Shown: piece after piece, positions 20,954 to 33,000 of the stretch | Layout of the letters: each line of letters opens with the position of its first letter | How positions within the stretch are numbered: the first letter of the stretch is position 1 | Assembly (NCBI GenBank): GCA_946894095.1 | Contig: OX335644.1 | Location: 24,471,595-24,535,594 of the forward strand | DNA length: 64,000 bases | Source: Incurvaria masculella | Lineage: Eukaryota > Arthropoda > Insecta > Lepidoptera > Incurvariidae | Direction of reading: 5' to 3' | Notes under the pieces: generated by a model | The model's database searches: none | What the model was told of the DNA's origin: nothing | Seen by the model: only the letters and a program-made list of their open reading frames with translations | Program-made: the position numbers and the translations under genes

Positions 20954-21082
20954 TCATAGCTCCGCGTCGAACATCTGGAGCGAGCGCGTGATCACGTCGT
21001 CCTTGAGGCACGACTCCAGGAACTCCTCGATTGTGATTACGCCGTCTTTGTTGAGGTCGAGCTTGCGGAACACGCGGTCCAC
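20954..21082 (-). CDS. KCNIP: KChIP last exon with EF4 and stop
   Basis: Acceptor gttacag|GTG at 21082; 42 codons then TGA at 20956-20954. It reads [20 protein letters not shown] then [22 protein letters not shown]. The long open frame through this region in another phase is a shadow. Confidence 0.95.
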   Translation of the reverse strand: MDRVFRKLDLNKDGVITIEEFLESCLKDDVITRSLQMFDAEL

Positions 21083-24000
21083 CTGTAACAAGGAACGACC
21101 ATGTGATCTAATATTCTAAACGCAGAGCTTTTCTCCAAAATTTGATGTCCATATCATATAGGCGCACTGCTTATTATGGATCAATTAAGTTACATACAAC
21201 TGAGCCTTAAATTTAAAAATATCTAGAACATTACCAAAGATCGGGCTCTAAATAAACCAAAACGTTACGTTCGTTTCCTCTCAATTGTATACACTGGAAA
21301 GAGAAGGAATTTCTAAGTCCCTTTTACTCTATGGTTGACTTCAGCATGACAGAAAGAGATCTCAAATTTGTCTCTATTTCCGGTTCCAGACAAAACGATC
21401 GTACAATTTTCCCTACACCTCTATAAAGAGGCCTTTGTGGACATTGAGCCAAGTTTGATCTAGGTATGTACTTCTTGACGCCAATTTATTAGACGCCACC
21501 ATGTGGAAGCCGCACGGCTAGGCTACTAAGCAGCTTGCATAGGGCGCAGCTCAGTCGCCACTTGGTATATTGAGTGGGCTTCGGAAAGATTGGCGATAAC
21601 GAAGCAGGACACATTTATGGATGTTAGTCCAATATCTGAAGCGGGCTTGAGTTAAAAAAATGTACGCAAAATAGGCACACTCATTCCATTTTCGAATTAC
21701 ATTATACCTTATACGCGATAGCTCATATCAACTATTATGAGTAATCATTCTTAAGGTGGCCCAACCCGCTCAACTCCCCATACAAACGGGGAAAGAAGAT
21801 CACGCCCATATTTCTTATCAGAGATCCCAAATTTCGCTCAAAAGAGCTTTATTTGATCGAACTAGATGTCTGATGACCGTTGGCATTGCAAAATTGTGTT
21901 TGGTTTCTAAGTTATAAGGTCCGAAAGTTCGAATTTTTTGCGCGTTTTATACAATAACTTTGGTGGTTTATTACGCAATGGTTAAGTAAGAAAATCTTAA
22001 AAAGATTAGTCATCAGACATAGCTTATTTAATTAAGATTTATAATCTATTTGGTTTTTGTTAGATTTTGACTACAGCGGTCGTGATTTACTTTTAGCTTT
22101 AAGTCGTTTTGAAATCAAAATTTTCGTAAATCTTACCAAATCATACACTATGCACATTGTCTTTTTTGTGGACATGTTGCATCTTCCTCATCACGGAGCC
22201 TGTATTTTTCTTTGAAACAGAGAAGGTCCCAGAGCGTAACAGCACGGTTTTGTACAGTGCAAGTGCCCGCGAATGAGTTAGTCCCGCCTGGTTGGGCCGC
22301 TTTAAGAACGGCCCGTAAGCTATGTTGCCCATACAAACGTAGTTTACTAATCATTTGAAAAACACTGTTCCTATTTGCTTCATATTTGGTATCTAATATT
22401 CTACAATAAGAATCTGTGTCTGCTCGTTTTTGTTTTGCTGAAAAATCTAAAGCAAGTCAAATAACAGGCAAAAGAAAATCTTTTTAACCGACTTCAAAAA
22501 AAGGAGGAGGTTATCAATTCGTCTGTATGTTTTTTGTTTTTTTTTGTTTTTTTTTGTTTTTTTTTTTTATGTTTGTTACCTCATAACTTTTTCCTGGGTG
22601 AACCGATTTTGATGATTATTTTTTTAAATGATAGCTAGTGCTTCCCAAGTGGTCCCATTTTAATTTGGTTAAGTTCTGACCATGATATCCATGAGAAAAT
22701 CATAAAAGTCTTAAATTTGTATTAAGATGTGCGCGACAAATGGACGAATAACTCAATATAACGCCAACCGATTTCGGTGATTCTTTTTTTATTGGAAAGG
22801 ACGTGTACAAATTAGTAAGTGTACTTCAGATTCACTAAAAATAAACAAATAAAAAAAAATTAACAAAAAAAATAACCGACTTCAAAGAAAAAGCACTAAA
22901 AATTAAAAAATAATGTTCATTTTTGTAGTTACGATTTCTGTTATTTTTTGAGTCGGTGTCAGCCAAGGTTAGGTTAGGTTAGGTTAGGTTAGGTTCTCTT
23001 GATTGGCGCAGCGCGTGCCCGGCTGACGCCGACTCAAAAAATAACAGAAATCGTAACTACAAAAATGAACATTATTTTTTTTGTTAAATTTTTACAAATT
23101 TTCTTTTCTCTGTTATGTGACACAGGATACATTTTTCGAAAAAACAAACACGTGCAGACGTAGATATTTATTGCCTGATATTAAGTCCCAAATATCAAGG
23201 AAATTGGAACAGTGGTTTTCAAATGATTACTAAACTATTTTGTATGGGGAGCGTAATTTTCGGATGCTTACCCACCTTAATACCACTTAATACCTTAATA
23301 CCCGTACACCGAAAGTCGCCCAAAAATAAGTGGGTATAAATATTCCCATTTTCTTTACAAAGGTTTAACTGTAACGACCAAAAAAATTGCCTCTTAAGAA
23401 ATTAGTTTAGTTTTAGTGAAAGTACCTCAGAATAGACGCTTCATCCACCGTGATTTATCACTGATCATTTCAAAGCAGTGACCATTAACCTAGATAGATC
23501 TCTGAAATGTTATACCAATTTCTCTGGCAGTTGGCCAGAAAATCTCTCTGAAAAGCATTGTTCTTCGACAAATGTTTTTGATGGATCCATTTTCCCGTTA
23601 TTTTACGTTTAATTTGGTCGTCAGTTATTACTAAAGTCACGAGAGAGGGTGTATTAAATCAGGCCATAGCCTTTAAGGGGCGAATCTGCTTGAGTCATTG
23701 ACGCCACAATCTTTCGTAGCAATATCTGCTATAGCTCCTTAAGGATGTCCCGACCCATACAATGTTTTTTTTACACAGAACGCAAAAAGTATTGCACTTT
23801 AAGGTGGCACAACCCGCTCATCTCCCCATACAAAAGGGGAAAGAAGATCACGTCCATATTTCTTGTCAGAGATCCAATATTTTGCTCAAAATAGCTTTAT
23901 TTGATCGAACTAGATGTCTGATGACCATTGGCATTGTAAAAATGTGTTTGGTTTCTAAGTTACAAGGTCCGAAAGTTCGCATTTTTCGCGCGTTTTATAC

Positions 24001-27000
24001 AATAACTTTGGAGGTGGATTACGCAATGATAAAGTAAGAACATCTTAAAAAGATAAGTCATCAGACATAGCTTATTTAATCAAAATTTATAATCTATTTG
24101 GTTCTTGTTCGATTTTTTACTACAGCGGTCGTGGTTTACTTTTAGCTATAAGTCGTTTTGAAATTAAAATTTTCGTAAATCTTACCAAATCATACACTAT
24201 GCACATTGTCTTTTTTGTGGACATGTTGCATCTTCCTCATCACGGAGCCTGTCTTATTCTTTGAAACAGAGAAGGTCCCAGAGCGCAACAGCACGGTTTT
24301 GTACCGTGCCCGCGAATGAGTTAGGCCCGCCGGGTTGGGCCACCTTAAGGCACAAATTCGTCAAAAATATTAAATATAGCCATAGTAGTTGCAGCGAAAA
24401 CATATTCACAATTTCAGGTTTAATGGTTTCGTTGTAATTGCCGATTAGAAGTTTTACACCGTTAGATGGCGCTGTTAAATAAAAATCGTATTTAAATAAA
24501 TTGTAACAAAACCAATAATCCTGAAATTGTGAAATTATTTTCGCTGCAAGTAATATGACTATATTAAACTTTTATTATTAATTCGTGGCTTAAAGTGCAA
24601 TACTTTTTGCGTTATGTGTGCAAACAACTTTATATGGGTCGGAACAGCCTTAAGCTGTATATGATACTAACCTCCAATCTTTTGGGGTTATTTTTATTTT
24701 ATCTCAGTGTCTGTTTAGACTAAACATGCGTAGAAAAATCGAAATATTAAAAGTTTAGATTTTTATCTAGTTTATGACCGTAAAACGGTTCGAATGCGTT
24801 GCTTATATACCTTGAAAAAAAGTTTGTAAACACTAACAGTCGTATTCAGCGAGCACCTGTCAAAACTTAGTACGAGATTAGCAACGGACTAACAATACAA
24901 AAACCGGTTTAGTCCGGAGAATTAAAGTTAGTCCGCCCGATCTGAATACAACAGTAACAGTCTTATTCAGAAATAACCTGTCAAAAGTTAGTACGAGATA
25001 AGCACCGAATAAACCATACAAAAACCGATTTAGTCTGGCGTGTTCAAGTTAGTCCGCCCACTCTAAATAAGTCATTTTTATATTGACTATTTGTCGTTAT
25101 AGCGGCAAAATAAATACACACTTTGTGAAAAATTAATCCGTCTACCTATTACGGTTCATGAGATACAGTCCCGTGACGGACTGATGGACGGACAGGGGAT
25201 GCTTAGTAATAGGGTTCCGTTTGGCACCCTTTGAGTACGGAACCCTAAAAAGACAGTCTCCGTGATTCAATATGTCCACAAAGCAGACATTGCGCATAGT
25301 GTATGATTTGGTAAAGTTTACGAAAATTTTAATTACAAAACGACTTATAGCTAAAAGTAAACCACGACCGCTGTGGTAAAAAATGTAACTAAAACCGAAT
25401 TGACTATAAATCTTAATGAAACAAGCTATGTCCGATGACTAAACTTTTTTAGATGTTTTATTTTATCGTTGAGTAATCCACCTCCAAAGTTATTGTATAA
25501 AACTCGCGAAAAAATCGATCTTTCGGACCTTATAACTTAGAAACCAAACACAATTTTACAATGCCAACTGTCATCAGACATCTAGTTCGATCGTATAAAG
25601 CTATTTTGAGCAAATTTTGGATATCTGACAAGAAATATGGACATGATCTTCTTTCCACGTTTGTATGTAACGTCATGTTTGGTTTCCAAGTTATAACGTC
25701 CGAAAGTTCGGATTTTTCGCGCGTTTTATACAATTACTTTGGAGGTGGATTACGCAATGATAAAGTAAGAACATCTTAAAAAGATTAGTCATCAGACATA
25801 GCTTGTTTAATCAAGATTTATAATGTATTTGGTTTTTGTTAGATTTTTGACTACAGCGGTCGTGGTTTACTTTTAGCTATGTCGTTTTGAAATTAAAATT
25901 TTCGTAAATCTTACCAAATCATACACTATGCACATTGTCTTTTTTGTGGACAGGTTGCATCTTCCTCATAACGGAGCCTGTCTTATTCTTAGAAACAGAG
26001 AAGGTCCCAGAGCGCAACAGCACGGTTTTGTACCGTGCCCGCAAATGAGTTGAGGCCGCCGGGTTGGGCCACCTTAAGGTGGCCCAACCCGCTCATCTCC
26101 CCATACAAAAGGGGAAAGAAGATCACGCCCATATTTCTAGTCAGAGATCCAAAATTTTGCTTAAAATAGCTCTATTTGATTGAACTAGATGTCTGATGAC
26201 CATTGGCATTGTAAAATTGTGTTTGGTTTCCAAGTTATAACGTCCGAAAGTTCGGATTTTTCGCGCGTTTTATACAATAACTTTGGAGGTGGATTACGCA
26301 ATGATAAAGTAAGAACATCTTAATAAGATTAGTCATCAGACATAGCTTATTTAATAAAGATTTATAATCTATTTGGTTTTTGTTAGATTTTTGACTACAG
26401 CGGTCGTGGTTTACTTTTAGCTATAAGTCGTTTTGAAATTAAAATTTTCGTAAATCTTACCAAATCATACACTATGCACATTGTATTTTTTGTGGGCATG
26501 TTGCATCTTCCTCATCACGGAGCCTGTCTTATTCTTGGAAACAGAGAAGGTCCCAGAGCGCAACAGCACGGTTTTGTACCGTGCCCGCAAATGAGTTGAG
26601 GCCGCCGGGTTGGGCCGCCTTAAAGGGCGTTATAAGAGCCGATTGCGTTCAGTTTGATAAGGGCGTAAGTAAAACAGCATTTAGTTATTTTTATAAATAA
26701 CGACAACGAATTTGGATAATCTAACAAGAGAATTTGAATGTTGATGGTCTAATTATAATTTAAAAAACAATCATAAAAAAAATTTGTCAATATTTATGTC
26801 AATTATGAGTGTAAGATATTTACCGTTAGAGGTTTCAAAATTCAAATATAGCTACACCCTTAGATAAAAAAGGAATCTTTTTCATCTATAATCTTATTGA
26901 AATTCCAAAATAATTACTAGTTATTTGTTAAAAATAATAAAATTTGCTTTAATTTACGCCATTATGGAACTGATTGTAGTCCGAGTTACGGAGCGGGTAA

Positions 27001-30000
27001 GTTGCAAGACGGAAATGCGGCAAGCGACGGTGGCTTGATAAAAATACTGTCGTCCGGCTTCGGTCGTCGGCGTTCGCGTTCGCTGCACCGGCGCGTGGGT
27101 TCCGCCGGGGCCTGTATTACAATACTAAGCTGTACGTATCTGACAGTTGATTTAGGTTAACTTTCAACGCGAACTAGACCCTACGTTCCGAAATGCGTAC
27201 ATTGCAAAGATAGCAGAGAAAGCGAATACAGTAAATACTTGTGTTCAGAATTGATATTACTGCTCATAGCCACAATTGCACGATATCAAATTGGAACTTT
27301 TTTTTTTATGTGACTGGATAATACCATGACTTATTCTGTCATGGTATTAGCCCAAGACACCACATGGGAACTAGGTGCCATGCCAGGACCTTCCTTATAC
27401 ACTAATTTGAGCAGACATATGTGTCAGAGCCTTACCTAAGTACCTCGAAAATGCCTTGTAAGTCTCGAGAGTGGTTATTTCAGGCCTAGAATTGTCTAAC
27501 TAGACTAACAAACGGAGAAAAGCCTTCGTTATTTCAGAATACAAAGCATACGATCAGAGAACTACAGATAAACACGCTTAATGACAGCTCGATTACGGCG
27601 CACATGCTCTCAACCGTGCGCGCCTTGTACGATCTGTGTGCGGTCTACAGTCACGTCTCTTATGTCAACATGACTTTCATGGGAGTGAATATAAGTGAAT
27701 ATAATTCGGAACGGCCGTGTAAGTACGCGTACACAATTTATATTGCTGCAATCTACGCATTTAGGAACGCAGTGAAAGTCTGACTTAAGGTGGCCCAACC
27801 CGGCGGCCCTAACTCATTCGCGGGCATGGCACGAAACCGTGCTGTTGCGCTCTGGGACCTTCTCTGTTTCAAATAATAAAACAGGCTCCGTGATGAGGAA
27901 GATGCAACATGTCCACAAAAAAGACAATGTGCATAGTGTATGATTTGGTAAGATTTACGAAGATTTTAATTTCAAAACGACTTATAGCTAAAAGTAAACC
28001 ACGACCGCTGTAGTAAAAAATCGAACAAAAACCAAATAGATTATAAATCTTGATTAAATAAGCTATGTCTGATGACTAATCTTTTTAAGATGTTCTTACT
28101 TTATCATTGCGTAATCCACCGCCAAAGTTATTGCATAAAACGCGCGAAAAATGCGAACTTTCGGACCTTATAACTTAGAAACCAAACACAATTTTACAAT
28201 GCAATGGTCATCAGACATCTAGTTCGATCAAATAAAGCTATTTTGAGCAAAATTTTGGATCTCTGACAAGAAATATGGGCGTGATCTTCTTTGCCCTTTT
28301 GTATGGGGAGATGAGCGGGATGGGCCACCTTAACAATCGGGGTTTCCCCGACTTTCCTCTCCAGACTGCGCGCTCCTTAAGGCTGTCGCGAAGTCACAGA
28401 AGTTAATCTAAGATTTGAAAATGTTAAGAAATGCATTGTTTGTCCATTGGTCAAGGTACAACTTTGCACGGCGCCTGCCGTGCGCGAAATCGTATTCCAG
28501 GCCATAACGTTTCCCTACCCCTAAACATTGTCAGATTTTAATCTCTTATTTATTTCTTGAGAAAGCTTCATTCTATGTTCGCATGGTTTAATTTTTTTTG
28601 TATATATCTGTATTTTCCAGTTAAAAAAATCCGCCGACTCACGTTTCAGAATATAGGTGATAAGCGAATTAAAATTGACTATTCGAAGTGTAAATAAAAT
28701 TATTATAAAATTAAACAACAGCACGCTTCGTAGAAATTTTGAGCGGTTGATTAGAGAAATCTAGTCTATGAATGGATTGTGTCTGACCTTCTGGATCTAA
28801 AGCGAAGTAATGTCCGAATTGAATGTCAAGCGTTTCCGAACGTTGTCACCAAATATATCTACTAGGGTAGGCTATTTCGAAGTGACAATTGGAAATTGGG
28901 TCAGAAGGGGTGCACTATTTTAAGAACGAAAAGGGCAAACTTTAACGCGCAGCGCCGCCATGTTGAAATGTATAAATAATAAAATAAAAGAGGTTTAACT
29001 AACTATGCAGTGCAGTGTAGACGAGATTCGCGGATTCGGAAATAAAACGTTCAGTCCTGGGGTTAGTGGGTCGTTACTCCGAAGTGTAAAACTGACTGGA
29101 TACCTAATCTAACATAGAGATGGACAGACGGGAATAGAAGCTGGAACATGGGGGCGGCGTAGCCACTTTTCCATACAAAAACGAAAGTTCGGTTACGAAA
29201 TCGCTTACTACTAATCTTATCGAGTTCCGACGACGACGTAGGAACATCACATGGTGCCATTTAGTGCAACAAACATTCGATGTCACCCATTCCGAATTCG
29301 TAAGCTAACTAATTACAGTTAGTAACGAATGAGTTTCGATCGCACCACCCGTCCTTCCATTCTCTATGTAAAATAAGCTAATAAGTTAATACCACGGAGA
29401 TCAACGTGATACATGTCACAAATATTTTTTTTTCCAATAATGCGTGTGACAAAGCTTGCAACCCAAAGCAATCTATAATTCGGGTAACAATACAAATATC
29501 GAGCACTCTGTGGCCCGTAGCATAGTGGCGTAACATTCCGCTAGCGTTGCCAGAAGGTTACTTCTGTCTATCAACTCCTACCTTACTTCTGAAAGAAAAC
29601 ATGAAAGGTTACTTTAAGCACTAAAACGTTATTTAGGATTCCGTACCAAAAGGGTGCCAACGGAACCCTATTACTAAGCCTCCGCTGTCCGTCCGTCCGT
29701 CCGTCCGCCCGTCTGTCACAGGGCTGTATCTCATGAACCGTAATAGGTAGGTAGCTGAACATTTCAACAGAGTGTGTATTTATTTAAATAGGTAAAATGT
29801 AAAAATAATAAAAATGAAAGGGGGCACGATATAAAAAAACGTGCTTGTTTCGTGTGCGAGTCCGACTCGCACTTAGCCTGTTTTTTGTCTATTCCGGTGA
29901 TTTTTGACAGGGCTCAGCTGGCAACACTGCACTGCGCACCTGCTCTCTCGCCTTGGCGTCGTCCATGTGGCTGGCGGGCGAGCCGGGCGGCGCGCGCCGG

Positions 30001-33000
30001 CCCAGCAGCTCGTGCACGGCCGTCACCACCTCGGCCAGCTCGGCTAGACTGTCGCGTGTAACGTCACACTGCGCACCTGCTCTCTCGCCTTGGCGTCGTC
30101 CATGTGGCTGGCGGGCGAGCCGGGCGGCGCGCGCCGGCCCAGCAGCTCGTGCACGGCCGTCACCACCTCGGCCAGCTCGGCTAGACTGTCGCGTGTAACG
30201 TCACACTGCGCACCTGCTCTCTCGCCTTGGCGTCGTCCATGTGGCTGGCGGGCGAGCCGGGCGGCGCGCGCCGGCCCAGCAGCTCGTGCACGGCCGTCAC
30301 CACCTCGGCCAGCTCGGAGCGCGTGATGGCACCGTCGCCGTCCACGTCGTAGAGGCGGAACGCCCAGCGCAGCCGCTCGTACACGGAGCCGCGGAGCAGC
30401 GTGGACAGCGTCACCAGCAGCTCCTGCGGATCGTGCATTCAGAGGGCTTAGTCGGAGATCTCACCTATGTAACTTAAAACCGGCCAAGTGGGAGTCGGAC
30501 TCGCACAAGAAGGGTTCCGTACCATCGTACAAGATTTAACACGAAAAAATCTAATTTTTATAATTTTTTAGTTGACCTTTTTTTTGTTTTCTTTTTTAAT
30601 TTTTTTATGTGACTGGACATGGATGTCTAATAACACACCTTCTGTCATGGTATTAGCCCAACACACCAATTGGGAACTAGGTGCCATGTCAGGACCTTCC
30701 TTATATCGCACGGCTACATTTAACTGGATGGAAAACACGGACAATTTTTATTGCCGCTTCGACCAACGTTCATCCAATGCGATGGTACCAACCCGGGCGG
30801 GATTAACCCTACCATCTAGTAAGTAAGGAAGGGGACCTACAGTTTAACGTGGAATCCGAACCACGGCCAGCCTCTCTCAACAGTCGAATGGTCTGGTTGG
30901 TCTGGAAATGGTCGTTATAGCGGCAAAATAAATACACACGCTGTGAAAATTTCAGCTGCCTTTCAATTACGTTATCTAATGTTTTCTAAGTGTGATTATG
31001 GTGCTTAGTTTTAAGTAATTTATTGTTTCTTGCTACCTCTTAATATATTTTCTAATATTAAGGTTAGCTGTTAGAGATTGCCTTTGGCAATAAGCTCGCC
31101 TTTGCATACTATGTAATAGTTGTAAGCAATAAAGAATATTTCATTTCATTTCATTTCATTTCAATTACGGTTCATGAGATACAGCCCTGTGACAGACGGA
31201 CGGAAGGACGGAAGGACGGACAGCGGAGGCTTAGTAAAAGGGTTCCGTTGGCACCCTATGGGTACGGAACCCTAAGAACGTCAAAACCATATAATATTTT
31301 ACAAATTATTCTGTGGTTTCTTGTCAAAAACAAATTGAGACTACAGATTCGTATGAAAACCTTAGAAAACGCTGAGCCGGCGTTAACGGCCTAGATCCAG
31401 CCCATGGAGGTCGTGACCCCAATGACCGCATCAAACCTGGAGCCCTACTACGAACGGTATCGCGTAAGCGCTATCAAGAAGGGCGATATCGCCTGTCAAA
31501 AATGTTGTATGAGCTTGACAGTTGGTATCGAAACCGCTGTCGATACCATCTGTCAAACGCATACAATATTTTTGACAAGCGATATCGCCTCCTCGATAGC
31601 GACTGCTCGGTAGGGTTCGTAGTAGGGACGCTAGTGGTTTAGTCGACCAGTCCTAGCCCAGAGGGGGCGGAGCATGACCTCCCCCCCTGGATTCGCCCTT
31701 GAAAGCCCATCAGTACTGGCAAACAATTTTGTGTTATGTGAAAATTCGTGTGAACCGGATCCACGGAAATGGTATCTTCGTATCAGTAGTTCTTTGGTCT
31801 TAACCAAGTCGGAATACACCTAATTTAAAGACAGCTGTCCTAAAAACCAAGCATACTTCTGTGAACAATGTAACAATCACTGCAACCGATTTTTCTGTTT
31901 CATTATATGTCAGTTTATCGGACTCGCCTCCTCCGGTATCTGTCCGTGTTACGTTACAATAACTATCCGAGGAATATCGAAACAACAATAACAAAACAAG
32001 GCCATAACAAGTCTAGCAACTCGCATAACGTTGGAGATTCAATGGTCCGTGGTTTCCAGGAAAATTTGGACCGTTCGGTTGTACCTGTATTGTGAATTCT
32101 GCAGGAAGTCAGGGTAACTAACTATAGGACATAGGTGGCCCAACCCGCTCAACTCCCCATACAAAAGGGGAAAGAAGATCACGCCCATATTTCTTGTCAA
32201 AGATCCCAAACTATGCTCAAAATAGCTTTATTTAATCGAACTAGATGTCTGATGACCGTTGGCATTGTAAAATTGTGTTTGGTTTCTAAGTTATAAGATC
32301 AGAAAGTTCGAATTTTTCGCGCGTTTTATACAATAAATTTGGAGGTGGATTACGCAATGATAAAGTAAGAACATCTTAAAAAGATTAGTCATCAGACATG
32401 GCTTATTTAATTAAGATTTATAATCTATTTGGTTTTTGTTAGATTTTTTACTACAGCGGTCGTGGTTTACTTTTGACTATAAGTCGTTTTGTAATTCAAA
32501 TTTTCGTAAATCTTACCAAATCATACACTATGCACATTGTAATTTTTGTTTATGTATTATTAAACAGAGAAGGTCCCAGAGCGCAACAGCACGGTTTTGT
32601 ACCATGCCCGCGAATGAGTCCCGCCGGGTTGGGCCACCTTAAGTTTGCGGTTTACGCACGCGTTCTCTTGTGTCAGATCAAAATTACAACTCACGTGATG
32701 CGGCGTTTTTGGCATGATGTCAGTGTTTTTCATCCAGTGTTTTTCATCCAAGAGATCTGTGAAGCCACACAGCACAAAACGTGTTTCCAAATTTTCATAT
32801 AAGGGTCTTTCTTTTTAGATTATTACGGCATTATTTTTAAAAATAACTTCTACTAAATTTGGAATTTCAAAAAGATGGAATATTCATTGATAAGCTAAAC
32901 TAGCTATAGTTAAAACCAGTCCAGACTATCCCTATACCGAAATTCATTAAAATTGTTTCAGCGGCTGAGGCATGAGAATGAAACAGACAGAGTTACTTTC

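Larger units (their letters stand above)
22306..23276 (+). mobile_element. M13 TTAA foldback element, interrupted
   Basis: The left part 'gaacggcccgtaagctatgt' to about 22485 and the right part from about 23091 to 'cggatgcttacccacc', ending at TTAA 23277-23280, match the uninterrupted copy at 51662-52011. The middle (22486-23090) is an insertion made of the R3 repeat and a TTAGG-bearing hairpin. Confidence 0.8.
30474..31275 (+). mobile_element. R1 repeat split by a SINE and a non-LTR tail
   Basis: The 5' part 30474-about 30570 ('aaccggccaagtgggagtcg') and the 3' parts 30905-30971 and 31159-31275 belong to one R1 copy. The gaps hold an S1 SINE (30590-30870) and a non-LTR 3' fragment (30972-31158). 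Confidence 0.8.

Noticed and set aside
20553..21119. 106- and 152-codon frames around the KChIP last exon
   Set aside because: Wrong phase or antisense; the EF4 frame with MFDAEL-stop explains the coding here.
22141..22354. Recurring frames of 62-91 codons in many places (e.g. 23762, 25530, 43187, 44198)
   Set aside because: All fall in M1 copies; they differ between copies by frameshifts and stops and have no transposase features.
29952..30326. Plus-strand frames of 69-81 codons rich in Arg, Ala and Pro
   Set aside because: Antisense of the triplicated KChIP EF3 exon end; the GC-rich composition keeps the frame open.
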